DNA from: an uncultured Bacteroidota bacterium
Lineage (GTDB): Bacteria > Bacteroidota > Bacteroidia > Chitinophagales > Saprospiraceae
Length of the DNA stretch: 64,000 bases
Reading direction: 5' to 3'
NCBI GenBank assembly: GCA_937872515.1
Contig: CALMSX010000082.1
Span: 62,001-126,000 of the forward strand
Below, piece by piece: positions 18,021-28,061 of this stretch; the first letter of the stretch is position 1, and every line of letters begins with the position of its first letter. A model generated the notes under the pieces. The model did not search any database. It had not been told where the DNA came from and was given only the letters and a program-made list of their open reading frames with translations. Position numbers and translations under genes: made by a program.

Positions 18021-19058
18021 ATGGTAAAAATAGGTGGAATCGATATTGGGGAATTTCCCCTCTTACTGGCCCCCATGGAAGATGTCAGTGACCCCCCTTT
18101 TAGGGCCCTGTGCAAAGAACAAGGGGCAGACCTTATGTTTACTGAGTTCATTTCAGTAGAAGGTTTGATCAGAGATGCCGACAAATCACTTCAAAAACTG
18201 GAAATCTTTGAAGAAGAGAGGCCCATTGGGGTCCAAATTTTTGGGGCAGAATACGATTCCATGATGAGGGCTGCAGAAATAGTTGAAAACGCCGGTCCGG
18301 AGATCTTAGACATCAATTACGGCTGCCCTGTGAAAAAAGTAGTCTGCAAGATGGCAGGTGCCGGTATTTTAAAGGATATACCCAAAATGGTATCATTAAC
18401 GGAGGCTGTGGTCAGATCTACGAATCTTCCCGTAACTGTCAAGACAAGACTGGGCTGGGACGAACAAACCATTTTTATTGAGGAAGTGGCCGAAAGATTG
18501 CAAGATGTTGGTATTCAGGGACTTTCAATTCATGGAAGGACCCGGTCTCAAATGTACAAAGGCGAAGCCGATTGGACAAAAATTGCAGCCGTTAAAAACA
18601 ATCCCAGAATCAAAATCCCAATTTTTGGTAATGGAGACATTGACAGCCCGGAAAAAGCCCTAAAGTACAAAAACAAGTATGGCGTTGATGGTATCATGAT
18701 CGGACGGGCCAGCATAGGTCACCCGTGGATATTCAGAGAAATTAAGCATTTTTTAGCTACAGGAGAGATTTTAGACCCACCAACAGTAGCTGAAAGGGTA
18801 GATGCAGCCCGTCAGCACCTTGTCAACAGTGTAAAATGGAAGGGACTTAAACTTGGGGTAGTGGAAATGAGAAGGCACTATACCAATTACTTTAGGGGGT
18901 TTCCCAATATAAAGACTTTTAGGGCCAGATTGGTGACAGAAAATGAATTGGAGCCGCTACTCGAAGTTCTCACTGACATTGAAAAAACCTATGATGGCCT
19001 CGATATTATCCAGGGTGTTGAGAAGCCAGAATCTGTAGTTTATGGCTGTGATGGTTGA
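18021..19058 (+). CDS. dusB: tRNA-dihydrouridine synthase
   Basis: A 345-residue FMN enzyme that reduces uridines in the tRNA D loop with NADPH. The TIM-barrel entry LLLAPMEDVSDPPFR, the catalytic Cys in INYGCPVKKV, the GAGIL loop and the phosphate-binding GIMIGRASIGHPWIF are all present. The order and length fit the DusB subgroup. The C-terminal helical tRNA-binding domain covers about residues 240-335. The message may be leaderless. The next gene starts 86 bp downstream. Confidence 0.93.
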   Translation: MVKIGGIDIGEFPLLLAPMEDVSDPPFRALCKEQGADLMFTEFISVEGLIRDADKSLQKLEIFEEERPIGVQIFGAEYDSMMRAAEIVENAGPEILDINYGCPVKKVVCKMAGAGILKDIPKMVSLTEAVVRSTNLPVTVKTRLGWDEQTIFIEEVAERLQDVGIQGLSIHGRTRSQMYKGEADWTKIAAVKNNPRIKIPIFGNGDIDSPEKALKYKNKYGVDGIMIGRASIGHPWIFREIKHFLATGEILDPPTVAERVDAARQHLVNSVKWKGLKLGVVEMRRHYTNYFRGFPNIKTFRARLVTENELEPLLEVLTDIEKTYDGLDIIQGVEKPESVVYGCDG

Positions 19059-19144
19059 TCTATGTTTTCATTAGTATGTTAATGTTTTAGTCTTTAGCAG
19101 CGAATAGGGTATTTTTATCATCATATCTACATCTTATTTCAGTT

Positions 19145-22100
19145 TTGAAACCTTTTTTCATATGGTTGTGGTTACTGTTTGGCCTTCATCTTGCGCAGGC
19201 TCAATGTGATTTTAATGGTACTCTTATTATACCTGACCAAGGAACGACTGGGCTTAATTTGCTGATTAGCAATGCTATAAACAATGATTTGTCGGACCCC
19301 GGCCAAGGAGTTTGTCAAGTCTTAATCAAGTTTAAACATGATGTAATCGGAGATCTTAACATCAGTCTTTTATCTCCTTCCAATCAAGTGGTTCAATTGG
19401 TTGGATCGGGAGGCACTTCTTCCGGATTTACTGATGGCGCCTCCTGGGACATCAAATTTACCCCCTGTGCCTCACCAGCAAGCCCGGATCCTGGCTTTAG
19501 CCCTTTTTGGGCCAATGATGAATTGTGGCAGGCATTTCAGCAATATTTCGGTACTTATTATCCCTACTCAGGTTGTTTGGAAGATTTTAATCTGGGACCT
19601 GTTAATGGCACCTGGACCCTGCTCATTGAAGATGTGGAGGAGCTGGATGAAGGGGCCATTGAATATTTTTCCATCACTTTTTGTGATGGTTCGGGTATTG
19701 ATTGCAGCCCCTGTAACCCACCCGGACAAGCCTATTTATTAGACTCCATTGAAATTTGCCAGGGCGTTGTTTTTGATGAAAACAATTTGGCTTTTTCATT
19801 TCCAAACCCTGAACCCGACACCCTCAATTACCGGTTTACAAACATGGTTTTTGGAACAACAGGCTATCTTGGGACTAACAAAGATACTCTGCTTTCTTCG
19901 TTCGACCCGGGAACATATAAGATATGTCTTCTTGCCTACCACCAAAGCGATTCCTCTTTTGTTGCCAACTTGCCTTTGCATTTTCAAGATACGCTGATTG
20001 ACAAAATTTTGTTGGAGGGGGGAATTTGCGGTCAGGTAAATGATTGTATTAAAATTACCATCCTGCCGGTTGGCGATACCATATTGGTCAACGAAAGTCT
20101 ATGCCTTGGAGATACCCTTTATTTTCAAGACTTTTTATTTACGGAAGGGGGAAGTTATCTGGTGAGCGATACCAGTGGTAAATGCGATACGGTTTACCAA
20201 TTATTGATTGAGTTGCTGGATCTTACACCACAAGTCACCTTGTCAAACCCATTGCTGGATTGTAACCACAGTGAGGTAGGTATCCACCTGGGTGGATGGG
20301 TGGATCCCGGTAATCCAACTTTTTTATGGAGTACCAATGGTGGCAATATCGTTTCGGGAGGTAATAGCGATAGTGTAGTGGTCAATGCAAAAGGGTTTTA
20401 TCAATTTAAAATTTCAAATGGTAATTGCGTATATTATGATTCGGTTTTTTTGGATGCTGATTTAGACCTGCCTGTGGTGAGCCTGGAGCCGGGCACCTTA
20501 AATTGTGATTCTATCAATACACTGATCCATGTTAACTCATCTTCCGTTTTGGCAAGTGTCAACTGGTCAGGTCCAATGCCATTTCAGCAAATTGGTTTGG
20601 ATATTAGGGTGAGTTTACCCGGCTGGTATGTAGCTGAAATTGTTGATCAAAATGGTTGTTCTATTGTAAAAACAATTGAAATCAATCAGGATGTCATCAA
20701 ACCACGATTGCAGTTTGACCTTTTTCCAATCACTTGTACAAGTGCCATAGGTAGGATCGGGGTGACAGATTCTTTTAACATTCGATCTGTATTATGGTCC
20801 GGGCCTTCACCTCAAAGTCCCACAGATATCAATAGTCCGCTGCTGTTGCCGGGCTTGTATTCGCTAAACTTATTTGGCTATAATGGATGTGATACCACGC
20901 TTCAAATTAATTTACCTGATGAAAGATATATCGTAGATGCTGTTCTAATACCAGATACCCTTACCTGCTCAAAAAAGGTGGTTGCACTAACGGTTTTTTC
21001 AGGGAGGGTGATTGAAGATCAATTATGGCAGTTTCCGGATATGTCATCTGTCAATACCATCAATCCGTTGGTTATGAACCCCGGCAAGTATTTTGTAACT
21101 GTTACTGACAATGCCGGATGCACAGGATTCACCAATGTCGAAATTGCTATCGATACCATGGCACCTGTACTTTTGGTAACAGATAGATGGATTGACTGCG
21201 ACAGCACGCAGGTTCGTTTAAAAGTTGACAATGCGATACCAGGTTTCACTTACGAATGGTCTGGACCCAATTTTTTTAACTCAGTGGCCCCCTCTCCGAT
21301 AGTAAATCAGGAAGGAGGCTATGAAGTAACTGTTACCGATCAAAATGGATGTAGCAACACTGCTCAAATCAATGTTTTTTTGAGTCAGGACCTCCCGGAT
21401 GTGGGTTTTTTAATCGATACCTTAAACTGTGCCAACCCCATTGCCAATCTGACCCCTATAGATTCAGCCGGAATTGATTTTTTATGGCTGAGCAACGGCA
21501 TGCTCAATTCTCCAAACTTCCACATTGGAAGCGTGGACACAGCCGGCACTTATTTAGTAAGGGTAACCAATAGAAGTAACGGATGTAAGCGGGATTACTT
21601 TCTTTCTGTGACAGATGATCGTATGATCCCCACTTTTAATGTGGTTTCTGATTCACTGGATTGTGAGAAAATAGTGGCAACACTCAAAATTGAAGGAAAC
21701 ATCAAAGCCAAAACGTGGTCGTGGACCGGTGATGGATTCAGCTCTTCAGATCCAATGCCCCAGGTAACGAACCCCGGGTGGTATAGGTTGGATGTCACAG
21801 ACAGTCTCAATTGTATGTTTACGGATTCTGTTTTGGTCATCCAGGCAGACAATGTACCCGATGTCAGCATCATGGGTACTCAATTGACCTGTATCAGCAA
21901 TGAAGCGCTGCTAACGGCTAATGCGGCACCTGGTGTAAGCTTCACATGGAAATCAGGTAACCTGACCCTGGGTACGGGTAGGACCATAAGTGTGTTTAGT
22001 GTCGGTATTTACACAGTCATTGGTAAAGGAGATGGCAATTGTTTTGATACCACCAGTTTTGAAGTCTTTTATGATACCCTGGCGCCCCGGCTAATACAAG

Positions 22101-24508
22101 AACCAACCTTGACACTTTCCTGCCTAAGAGACTCAGTAGAGCTGAAAGTTACAGCCAATGAATCTCTGGTTTCCGGCATATGGGATGGACCTTCTGTGAC
22201 TGGCGTGGATACTACCATCATCTGGGCCAAAATGCCAGGAACGTATCATTATACTGCACTTGACAGTGCAGGCTGTGTCGCTACGGTTGAGCTGGAAGTT
22301 GTTGATGAATCGGTATATCTCACTTTTGATACATTGGTCAGTGAAGTGAATTGTAAGCTCCCGGGCAGGGTAGAGTTGATTTTTTCGGATCCGCCTACAC
22401 AAGTCATTTGGACCGATGCTCCCATTCTGATATCAGATGGCACCCTCTCATTTCAAACCAACGAAGCCGGAATTTATAGTTTTGAAGCAACAAATAGCGA
22501 GGGCTGTGTCACAAAAGGCCAGGTGGTTGTGAAAGCGGATACCCTTCGTCCTGATATTTCTGCCTTGATTTCGGGCGAGCTTAACTGTATCGATTCTGTG
22601 ATTACCATAGGTTTTTTAACACCCTTTCCTGCCGGAACAACTGTTGTTTGGGAAGCCGGCGCCATCGTGGAAGATACCCTCAGGGTAAGCCTGCCCGGCG
22701 TTTACAAAGGAATGGTCACGGCTGCCAATGGCTGCACCAGCCCCTTTGTAGCAGATGTCGTTGAAAATAAGGCATTACCGGTTTTTGAAACGTTGAGTGA
22801 TACCATCAACTGCATCCAAAGTAAAACCGATATAGAAATTGTGGGTACTGGAAATTATAAAAGTGTTTCCTGGCTAGGTCCGGCAGGTGATATTTACCAG
22901 GGACAAAAAGTCAAAGTTGATATGCCGGGATACTATTATGTTACGGTTGAAGGAGATAATGGCTGCCTGGGCAAAGATACGGTAGAAGTACTGAGCGATT
23001 TTTCAATCCCCGAACTCATACTGGCAGATAGTTTTTATCTGCCTTGCGATGGCACAGGGGTTGTTATGGAGGTAAGTTCAACCAAAACTTTGTTAACCTA
23101 TAAATGGGTAGGCATTGATCAGTCTTTTTTTTCAACAGATCCTTCCCCCCGCATTTTATTTCCTGCTAGTGTAAGGGTATCCGCAGCTTCCACCAATGGT
23201 TGCGAAGCCCATGATACCACCCTTGTCATCTTATCCCCACTCAGACCTGCTTTCGGAATTTTGGGCGATACCATCGGATGTCAACCATCAACAGCCACGC
23301 TTGTGGCAATCGGGGTTGATGACGACAAGAGCTTTGTCTGGATCAATGAATCAGGAGCACAATTTATCTCTGATTCACTTGAGGTTGTGGAGTCTGGAAA
23401 CTATCAACTTGTAGTGACGGCATTCAATGGATGTTCAGATTCCCTTTCATTTTTTGTGCCACTTGACACCTTACAACCAGCGATAGACCTTTCACAATCA
23501 AAACCACTTATCTGTAATCAACGGCAAATAGAAATCAATGCCAATGTTCAAAGCGCCGGCCCTGACTTTTCTTTTGAATGGAGTACCACAGATGGAAATT
23601 TTACAGGTAATACCAATACGCTTTCGCCAACGGTCAATGGTGCGGGTACGTATCAGCTGTTGGTCGTCAATCCCACCAATGGCTGTATGTCTACAATGAC
23701 TTATGAATTGTTAGAAGAACCCAATCCGATCAAAAATGTCGATCTATTATCATCTGACCCGGTTTGCCTGGGTGATGACAATGGTTATATTGAGATTTCT
23801 GATGTGGAAGGAGCTTTTTTACCAATTAGCCTATCGGTCAATGGCACAAATGCACAAGGGCCGAGGGTTGATAAGCTCTCCAATGGCGAATATTTGGTGA
23901 GCATTACAGACGCTCTGGGCTGTGTCTGGGATTCCCTGATCACGCTAAAGGAGGGACGTGATGTAAACATCCTATTGCCCGCAGATACCATGGTCACGCC
24001 GGGAGACGAGGTAATCCTATTTTATAGCTCTGTGCCAACGGATCAAAATTGGCTTAGCACCGAATGGATTCAATTGCCCGGCGGAGAGATCGTTTGTAAC
24101 AACTGTCCCAGCTACAGCTTTGTCCCCGACCAGGATGTAAGCATAGTGGTATTGGCAAAAGACAGTCTGGGTTGTCTGGCAAGTGACACAATTTTAATCC
24201 AACTGAATGACGCAGTTGCGCTCTCTTTTCCTAATGTTTTTCAACCGGGGAGTGGCGGGGTCAATGGTACCTTCTATATACCTGCGCAATCAGGTTTGGC
24301 AGCGATCGAATTTTTAAGGATCTATGACAATTGGGGGAATCTTGTCTTTTCAAAAGAAAATTTGACACCCGGCAATGCGGAAGAAGGGTGGAATGGATTA
24401 TTGAATGGCTGTCCTTTGCAGCCTGGTGTATACGTGTACCAAATGCGCATTCGATTAAATACCGGAAATACAATTTTGATTACAAAAGATTTGACCCTGG
24501 TGAGATAG
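19145..24508 (+). CDS. Large T9SS type B secreted protein with P domain and 15 Ig-like repeats
   Basis: 1787 residues. The signal peptide ends at QAQ, giving mature Gln-Cys. Residues about 21-180 form a proprotein-convertase P-domain-like fold (LNISLLSPSNQVVQLV, then GTWTLLIEDV). From about residue 372 to 1545 there are 15 Ig-like repeats, each opening with (L/I/V)-X-C and closing with PG-Y-V-V-D-GC; the Cys codons of consecutive repeats lie 228-234 nt apart. A SprB-like repeat follows (about 1545-1625). The last 95 residues are the CHU_C/type B sorting domain (FLRIYDNWGNLVFS, then PGVYVYQ). Start is TTG: no in-frame ATG precedes the signal peptide. It is probably a surface adhesin or matrix protein; ligand unknown. 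Confidence 0.88.
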   Translation: MKPFFIWLWLLFGLHLAQAQCDFNGTLIIPDQGTTGLNLLISNAINNDLSDPGQGVCQVLIKFKHDVIGDLNISLLSPSNQVVQLVGSGGTSSGFTDGASWDIKFTPCASPASPDPGFSPFWANDELWQAFQQYFGTYYPYSGCLEDFNLGPVNGTWTLLIEDVEELDEGAIEYFSITFCDGSGIDCSPCNPPGQAYLLDSIEICQGVVFDENNLAFSFPNPEPDTLNYRFTNMVFGTTGYLGTNKDTLLSSFDPGTYKICLLAYHQSDSSFVANLPLHFQDTLIDKILLEGGICGQVNDCIKITILPVGDTILVNESLCLGDTLYFQDFLFTEGGSYLVSDTSGKCDTVYQLLIELLDLTPQVTLSNPLLDCNHSEVGIHLGGWVDPGNPTFLWSTNGGNIVSGGNSDSVVVNAKGFYQFKISNGNCVYYDSVFLDADLDLPVVSLEPGTLNCDSINTLIHVNSSSVLASVNWSGPMPFQQIGLDIRVSLPGWYVAEIVDQNGCSIVKTIEINQDVIKPRLQFDLFPITCTSAIGRIGVTDSFNIRSVLWSGPSPQSPTDINSPLLLPGLYSLNLFGYNGCDTTLQINLPDERYIVDAVLIPDTLTCSKKVVALTVFSGRVIEDQLWQFPDMSSVNTINPLVMNPGKYFVTVTDNAGCTGFTNVEIAIDTMAPVLLVTDRWIDCDSTQVRLKVDNAIPGFTYEWSGPNFFNSVAPSPIVNQEGGYEVTVTDQNGCSNTAQINVFLSQDLPDVGFLIDTLNCANPIANLTPIDSAGIDFLWLSNGMLNSPNFHIGSVDTAGTYLVRVTNRSNGCKRDYFLSVTDDRMIPTFNVVSDSLDCEKIVATLKIEGNIKAKTWSWTGDGFSSSDPMPQVTNPGWYRLDVTDSLNCMFTDSVLVIQADNVPDVSIMGTQLTCISNEALLTANAAPGVSFTWKSGNLTLGTGRTISVFSVGIYTVIGKGDGNCFDTTSFEVFYDTLAPRLIQEPTLTLSCLRDSVELKVTANESLVSGIWDGPSVTGVDTTIIWAKMPGTYHYTALDSAGCVATVELEVVDESVYLTFDTLVSEVNCKLPGRVELIFSDPPTQVIWTDAPILISDGTLSFQTNEAGIYSFEATNSEGCVTKGQVVVKADTLRPDISALISGELNCIDSVITIGFLTPFPAGTTVVWEAGAIVEDTLRVSLPGVYKGMVTAANGCTSPFVADVVENKALPVFETLSDTINCIQSKTDIEIVGTGNYKSVSWLGPAGDIYQGQKVKVDMPGYYYVTVEGDNGCLGKDTVEVLSDFSIPELILADSFYLPCDGTGVVMEVSSTKTLLTYKWVGIDQSFFSTDPSPRILFPASVRVSAASTNGCEAHDTTLVILSPLRPAFGILGDTIGCQPSTATLVAIGVDDDKSFVWINESGAQFISDSLEVVESGNYQLVVTAFNGCSDSLSFFVPLDTLQPAIDLSQSKPLICNQRQIEINANVQSAGPDFSFEWSTTDGNFTGNTNTLSPTVNGAGTYQLLVVNPTNGCMSTMTYELLEEPNPIKNVDLLSSDPVCLGDDNGYIEISDVEGAFLPISLSVNGTNAQGPRVDKLSNGEYLVSITDALGCVWDSLITLKEGRDVNILLPADTMVTPGDEVILFYSSVPTDQNWLSTEWIQLPGGEIVCNNCPSYSFVPDQDVSIVVLAKDSLGCLASDTILIQLNDAVALSFPNVFQPGSGGVNGTFYIPAQSGLAAIEFLRIYDNWGNLVFSKENLTPGNAEEGWNGLLNGCPLQPGVYVYQMRIRLNTGNTILITKDLTLVR

Positions 24509-24749
24509 TTGTAATTGCTAAATTTAATAATTGTGTGCATCGGCAAATTCATATTACATAACTATTTTTAGAAATCGCCATCATGCACAAGAAGTTAGAA
24601 CCAATCTAAAGTAGTGAATTGAAATAATATTTTGAATATTGAACTCGTTTTTGAAGTTTCTAATATTTAATTTTCTATTTTAAAAAGAATCCAAATTATA
24701 TATTCCAAATTTTTAACACATCATTGGCAAATTCCCCACAAATTTTATA

Positions 24750-24757
24750 TAATTTTG
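24750..24757 (+). promoter_or_regulatory. -7 element of the 1087-residue T9SS protein gene
   Basis: TAATTTTG, 28 bp before the ATG. A TTG at 24724-24726 lies 23 bp upstream. The surrounding 277-bp gap is AT-rich and no terminator for the previous gene was seen. Confidence 0.45.
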
Positions 24758-24785
24758 TAACCAAATTTAAGACCGGTATATCCTC

Positions 24786-27700
24786 ATGAACTTAAGCAGA
24801 TATTTACTTTTTCTTACAGTAATATGCGGGGTAAAATTTACCCTATCTGCACAGAATCCTTGTAACTACACCGCCGGTTATACTTGTAGCACTGCCCCTA
24901 TCATTTGCGATTTGTCTTGCCTCGATGGCTTTGTTGGAACGACACCGCTTGCCTCGGCTGTCGTGTGGACCCTTCCTGAACAACCTCAGTACGTTTGTAC
25001 ATCTGGGGGCAATCCGCAAAACATGTCCTGGTTCGCTTTTATAGCGGGGTCAAACCATGCTCAAATAACAATTACACCATTTAATTGTGCCAATAACGAT
25101 GGCATTCAGGCAGGTATTTTTGATGATTGCGATTTTTCAGATGCTGTTTTTAACAACAACCCTTATGCCCCGGAGTACATAGATTGTGAATCGCCGGATG
25201 GAGACATGTCTGCCATTACGTTAGAGTCGTTTAATCTCATTCCAGGTCAGATTTATTACTTTTATGTTGATGGTTATGAAGGAGATGTTTGTTCTTACAG
25301 AGTGGATATCATTTCAGCAACCCAACATTTTGAGTTACACAATTTAACCTCTTTTACCCAGGGTAATGATACCCTACAAATTTGCCCGAATACCAGCTAT
25401 ACCCTGGGTGTTGATAGCCTTAAACTCGATATTTATTACTATTGGAAAATAAATCCTGCTACTACCTCCCTTCCTTATGATACTTTCACCAGGTTGGACA
25501 GCATCGTAAACTGGACATTTAGGGACACAGGCGTTTACACCATTTCAATGTTTGCAACCAATGGGTGTGACATTACCGACACCATTCAAAAGACATTTAA
25601 GGTGTATGAACTCCCTGATGAAGATTTTGGTACCATAAGCCAATGTTCCAATGAATTTCCATTCGGTGGACCTCAGGATATCGACCCCAATGGAGATGGT
25701 GTCTTTGGCTGGCAGGGTCCCAACATAACATCACCCGGCCGGGATAGCTTTTTGGTGAATAGACCAGATGGTTGTTCTTTCTGGCAATACATTACGATTG
25801 ACCCTTTACCCCTACAACCCAGAGAAACGGTTACACTGGTGGATTGTCAACCCTTTGTCTATCATGATCTCATACTTGATGACAGCTATAAAAATTTCCC
25901 CTATACCTTGCCAATTAAAGACAGAAATGGCTGTGATAGCTTGGTAATGATCAGTGCATACGTTCCGGTGATAAGTGCCAACCTATCTCCATCTGCATGC
26001 TCCAATGGAGAAATATCGGTTAGCTGCAATGCCACCGTTACTTCCAGCCCGGGAAGCCATGTTTTGAATTATATATGGAAAGACGAATTCAACAATATAA
26101 TTGTTGACAATGATGCCAATCCGGCAACCATTTCGATAAACGATAAAACAGGCCTTAATCTTTCAGTTACGCTGACAGTCCAGGGTAAGGTTTGTCAAAT
26201 TGATCTACCTACATTGCAGGTGGATCCCTCATTAGAACTGCCCCTTTCACCCCAGACCAATGCCTGGGACCTTGAAATATGCAAGGATGTACCTACAGCC
26301 AACTATTCAGTACAAGGCAGTGCAGGTACCCTTTCTTATGTATGGACTACCAACAATGGTGCTGTCATTGATGGCAATGCCACGGGCAATTCGGTTAACA
26401 TTGATTTTTTAGAAGTTGATAAAAATGTTACCATCTGTGCAGCCGCAATCAACGGCTGTGGTGAAGGACCTCCTTCCTGTCTCGATGTATCCTTTTTAGA
26501 TAGACCCAATCCTGATTTACCAACTCAGCTCAGCGTATGTGAAGATTCGGTATTAACCATAGCCATTCAAAATCAAATGATGGTTGGGGCATCTTACAAC
26601 TGGGTGGTAAATGGAGCAAACGTAGTGGCTGGCAATATCAATACTTTTGGCCCTCTGAGCCTGAGGTATGCACAAGCAGGCAATTACCAGGTAACAGTAA
26701 CCGCATCCAATAAAGAATGTGTTGGCAGCCCGGATGTTGTCAATATTGAGGCTATCCCAACCATTGCCCAGGTTCAGATTCAATCGGCAAGTTATGCCAA
26801 CAAGGTAGAAGTCAATTGGACACCAGTACCCTGTGCGGCACAGTATAAGATCTACAAAGATGGGGTGTATCAGGGTACTACCACATTTACCAGTACCGTA
26901 TTTGAATCTTTAAAACCGGGAGATACTTTTATTGTCAGAATTGATGCAGAAGGGCAAGGTTGTGCCTGTGGAGTTTCAAGTGCCAGCAGTCCCGTTTCTA
27001 CTCTTTCTTGTGATGAAGTTCAGATATCCTTATCGGCTCCATCTTACCTCATTTGTGAACCAGATTGGGGTGTAAGTCTGCCTCTAACCTCCGTTTTGAC
27101 TGGAGCCATGACCAGCGGGACAGGACTTTGGAATGGGCCGGGCGTTTTGACAAGCAATGAATTTTTGCCCAGCCTTGCAGGGCCAGGTAGTCACAAATTG
27201 TATTTTAGTTACGAAGAGTTGGGCTGTGCCTACAAAGACTCACTGACCATTATCAATATAAAATCGCCTGATGCTTCTGTATTGCCAACTGACCCGGAAT
27301 GTAAAGAAGATGAAAGCGGAACCATTGAAGTAATACCAGGCAATTCAGGTAGTAATTACAATTATTATCTGGATGGACAACGGGTAAATGGTCCGATGCT
27401 GAATGGAGTTAGCATTGGCAACCACCAATTAGAAATCATCGATGGCAATTTGTGCAAAATAGTCAAATCTGTTGATATCCATCCTCCTACCTATCCAACG
27501 GTAAGTTTTATCATGGATGAAGGTCCTTTTTTTGACAACCAAAACATTGATATAACGCTCAAAGAGTTGGTTAGCGAACAGCAACTGATAGACAGCATCG
27601 AATGGTATGTCAACGGCGAGTTGTTCTGTTCTGGCAATTGTTATACCAGTAGATTTACTTTTGAACAAGGAGGTACTTATGTACACCAGGTAATAATTTA

Positions 27701-28049
27701 CTATAAAAATTGCCTGATGGAAGAAAGTTTTGATCTAATCGTCAAAGACAGCCCTAAGGTGTATGTATCAAATATTTTTTCTGCATCCCCCTCATCAGGT
27801 ACCAACGGAATTTGGAAAGTAGTAACTAACGACCCAACATTGGTCTTACATGAACTTTCAGTTTTTAGCAGATGGGGAGAAAGGATGTTTCATAACACCA
27901 ATTTCACCATTAGTGAAAATGAAGGACTTTGGGACGGCACTTTCAGAGGACAAAAAGTCCAACCCGGCGTTTATGTATACCAGCTTACTTATACCAATGA
28001 AAAAGGGGAAGAAGTAATGCTAACAGGTGATATCACCGTTGTTCGTTAA
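24786..28049 (+). CDS. T9SS type B secreted multidomain protein
   Basis: 1087 residues. The signal peptide (1-22, ending TLSA) is followed by QNPC. Residues about 25-175 form a Cys-rich beta domain of the kind that often heads CHU_C proteins (SWFAFIAGSNHAQITI, YYFYVDGYEGDVCSY). PKD/Ig-like modules come next. A fibronectin III-like module lies at about 660-730 (KVEVNWTPVPCAAQYKIYKD), a SprB-like repeat at about 828-900, and the CHU_C sorting domain at about 993-1087 (LHELSVFSRWGERMF, PGVYVYQLTY). It shares architecture with its upstream neighbour. It is probably displayed on the cell surface; function unknown. It converges on der with a 12-bp gap. Confidence 0.88.
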   Translation: MNLSRYLLFLTVICGVKFTLSAQNPCNYTAGYTCSTAPIICDLSCLDGFVGTTPLASAVVWTLPEQPQYVCTSGGNPQNMSWFAFIAGSNHAQITITPFNCANNDGIQAGIFDDCDFSDAVFNNNPYAPEYIDCESPDGDMSAITLESFNLIPGQIYYFYVDGYEGDVCSYRVDIISATQHFELHNLTSFTQGNDTLQICPNTSYTLGVDSLKLDIYYYWKINPATTSLPYDTFTRLDSIVNWTFRDTGVYTISMFATNGCDITDTIQKTFKVYELPDEDFGTISQCSNEFPFGGPQDIDPNGDGVFGWQGPNITSPGRDSFLVNRPDGCSFWQYITIDPLPLQPRETVTLVDCQPFVYHDLILDDSYKNFPYTLPIKDRNGCDSLVMISAYVPVISANLSPSACSNGEISVSCNATVTSSPGSHVLNYIWKDEFNNIIVDNDANPATISINDKTGLNLSVTLTVQGKVCQIDLPTLQVDPSLELPLSPQTNAWDLEICKDVPTANYSVQGSAGTLSYVWTTNNGAVIDGNATGNSVNIDFLEVDKNVTICAAAINGCGEGPPSCLDVSFLDRPNPDLPTQLSVCEDSVLTIAIQNQMMVGASYNWVVNGANVVAGNINTFGPLSLRYAQAGNYQVTVTASNKECVGSPDVVNIEAIPTIAQVQIQSASYANKVEVNWTPVPCAAQYKIYKDGVYQGTTTFTSTVFESLKPGDTFIVRIDAEGQGCACGVSSASSPVSTLSCDEVQISLSAPSYLICEPDWGVSLPLTSVLTGAMTSGTGLWNGPGVLTSNEFLPSLAGPGSHKLYFSYEELGCAYKDSLTIINIKSPDASVLPTDPECKEDESGTIEVIPGNSGSNYNYYLDGQRVNGPMLNGVSIGNHQLEIIDGNLCKIVKSVDIHPPTYPTVSFIMDEGPFFDNQNIDITLKELVSEQQLIDSIEWYVNGELFCSGNCYTSRFTFEQGGTYVHQVIIYYKNCLMEESFDLIVKDSPKVYVSNIFSASPSSGTNGIWKVVTNDPTLVLHELSVFSRWGERMFHNTNFTISENEGLWDGTFRGQKVQPGVYVYQLTYTNEKGEEVMLTGDITVVR

Positions 28050-28061
28050 CGATTCTATTCC

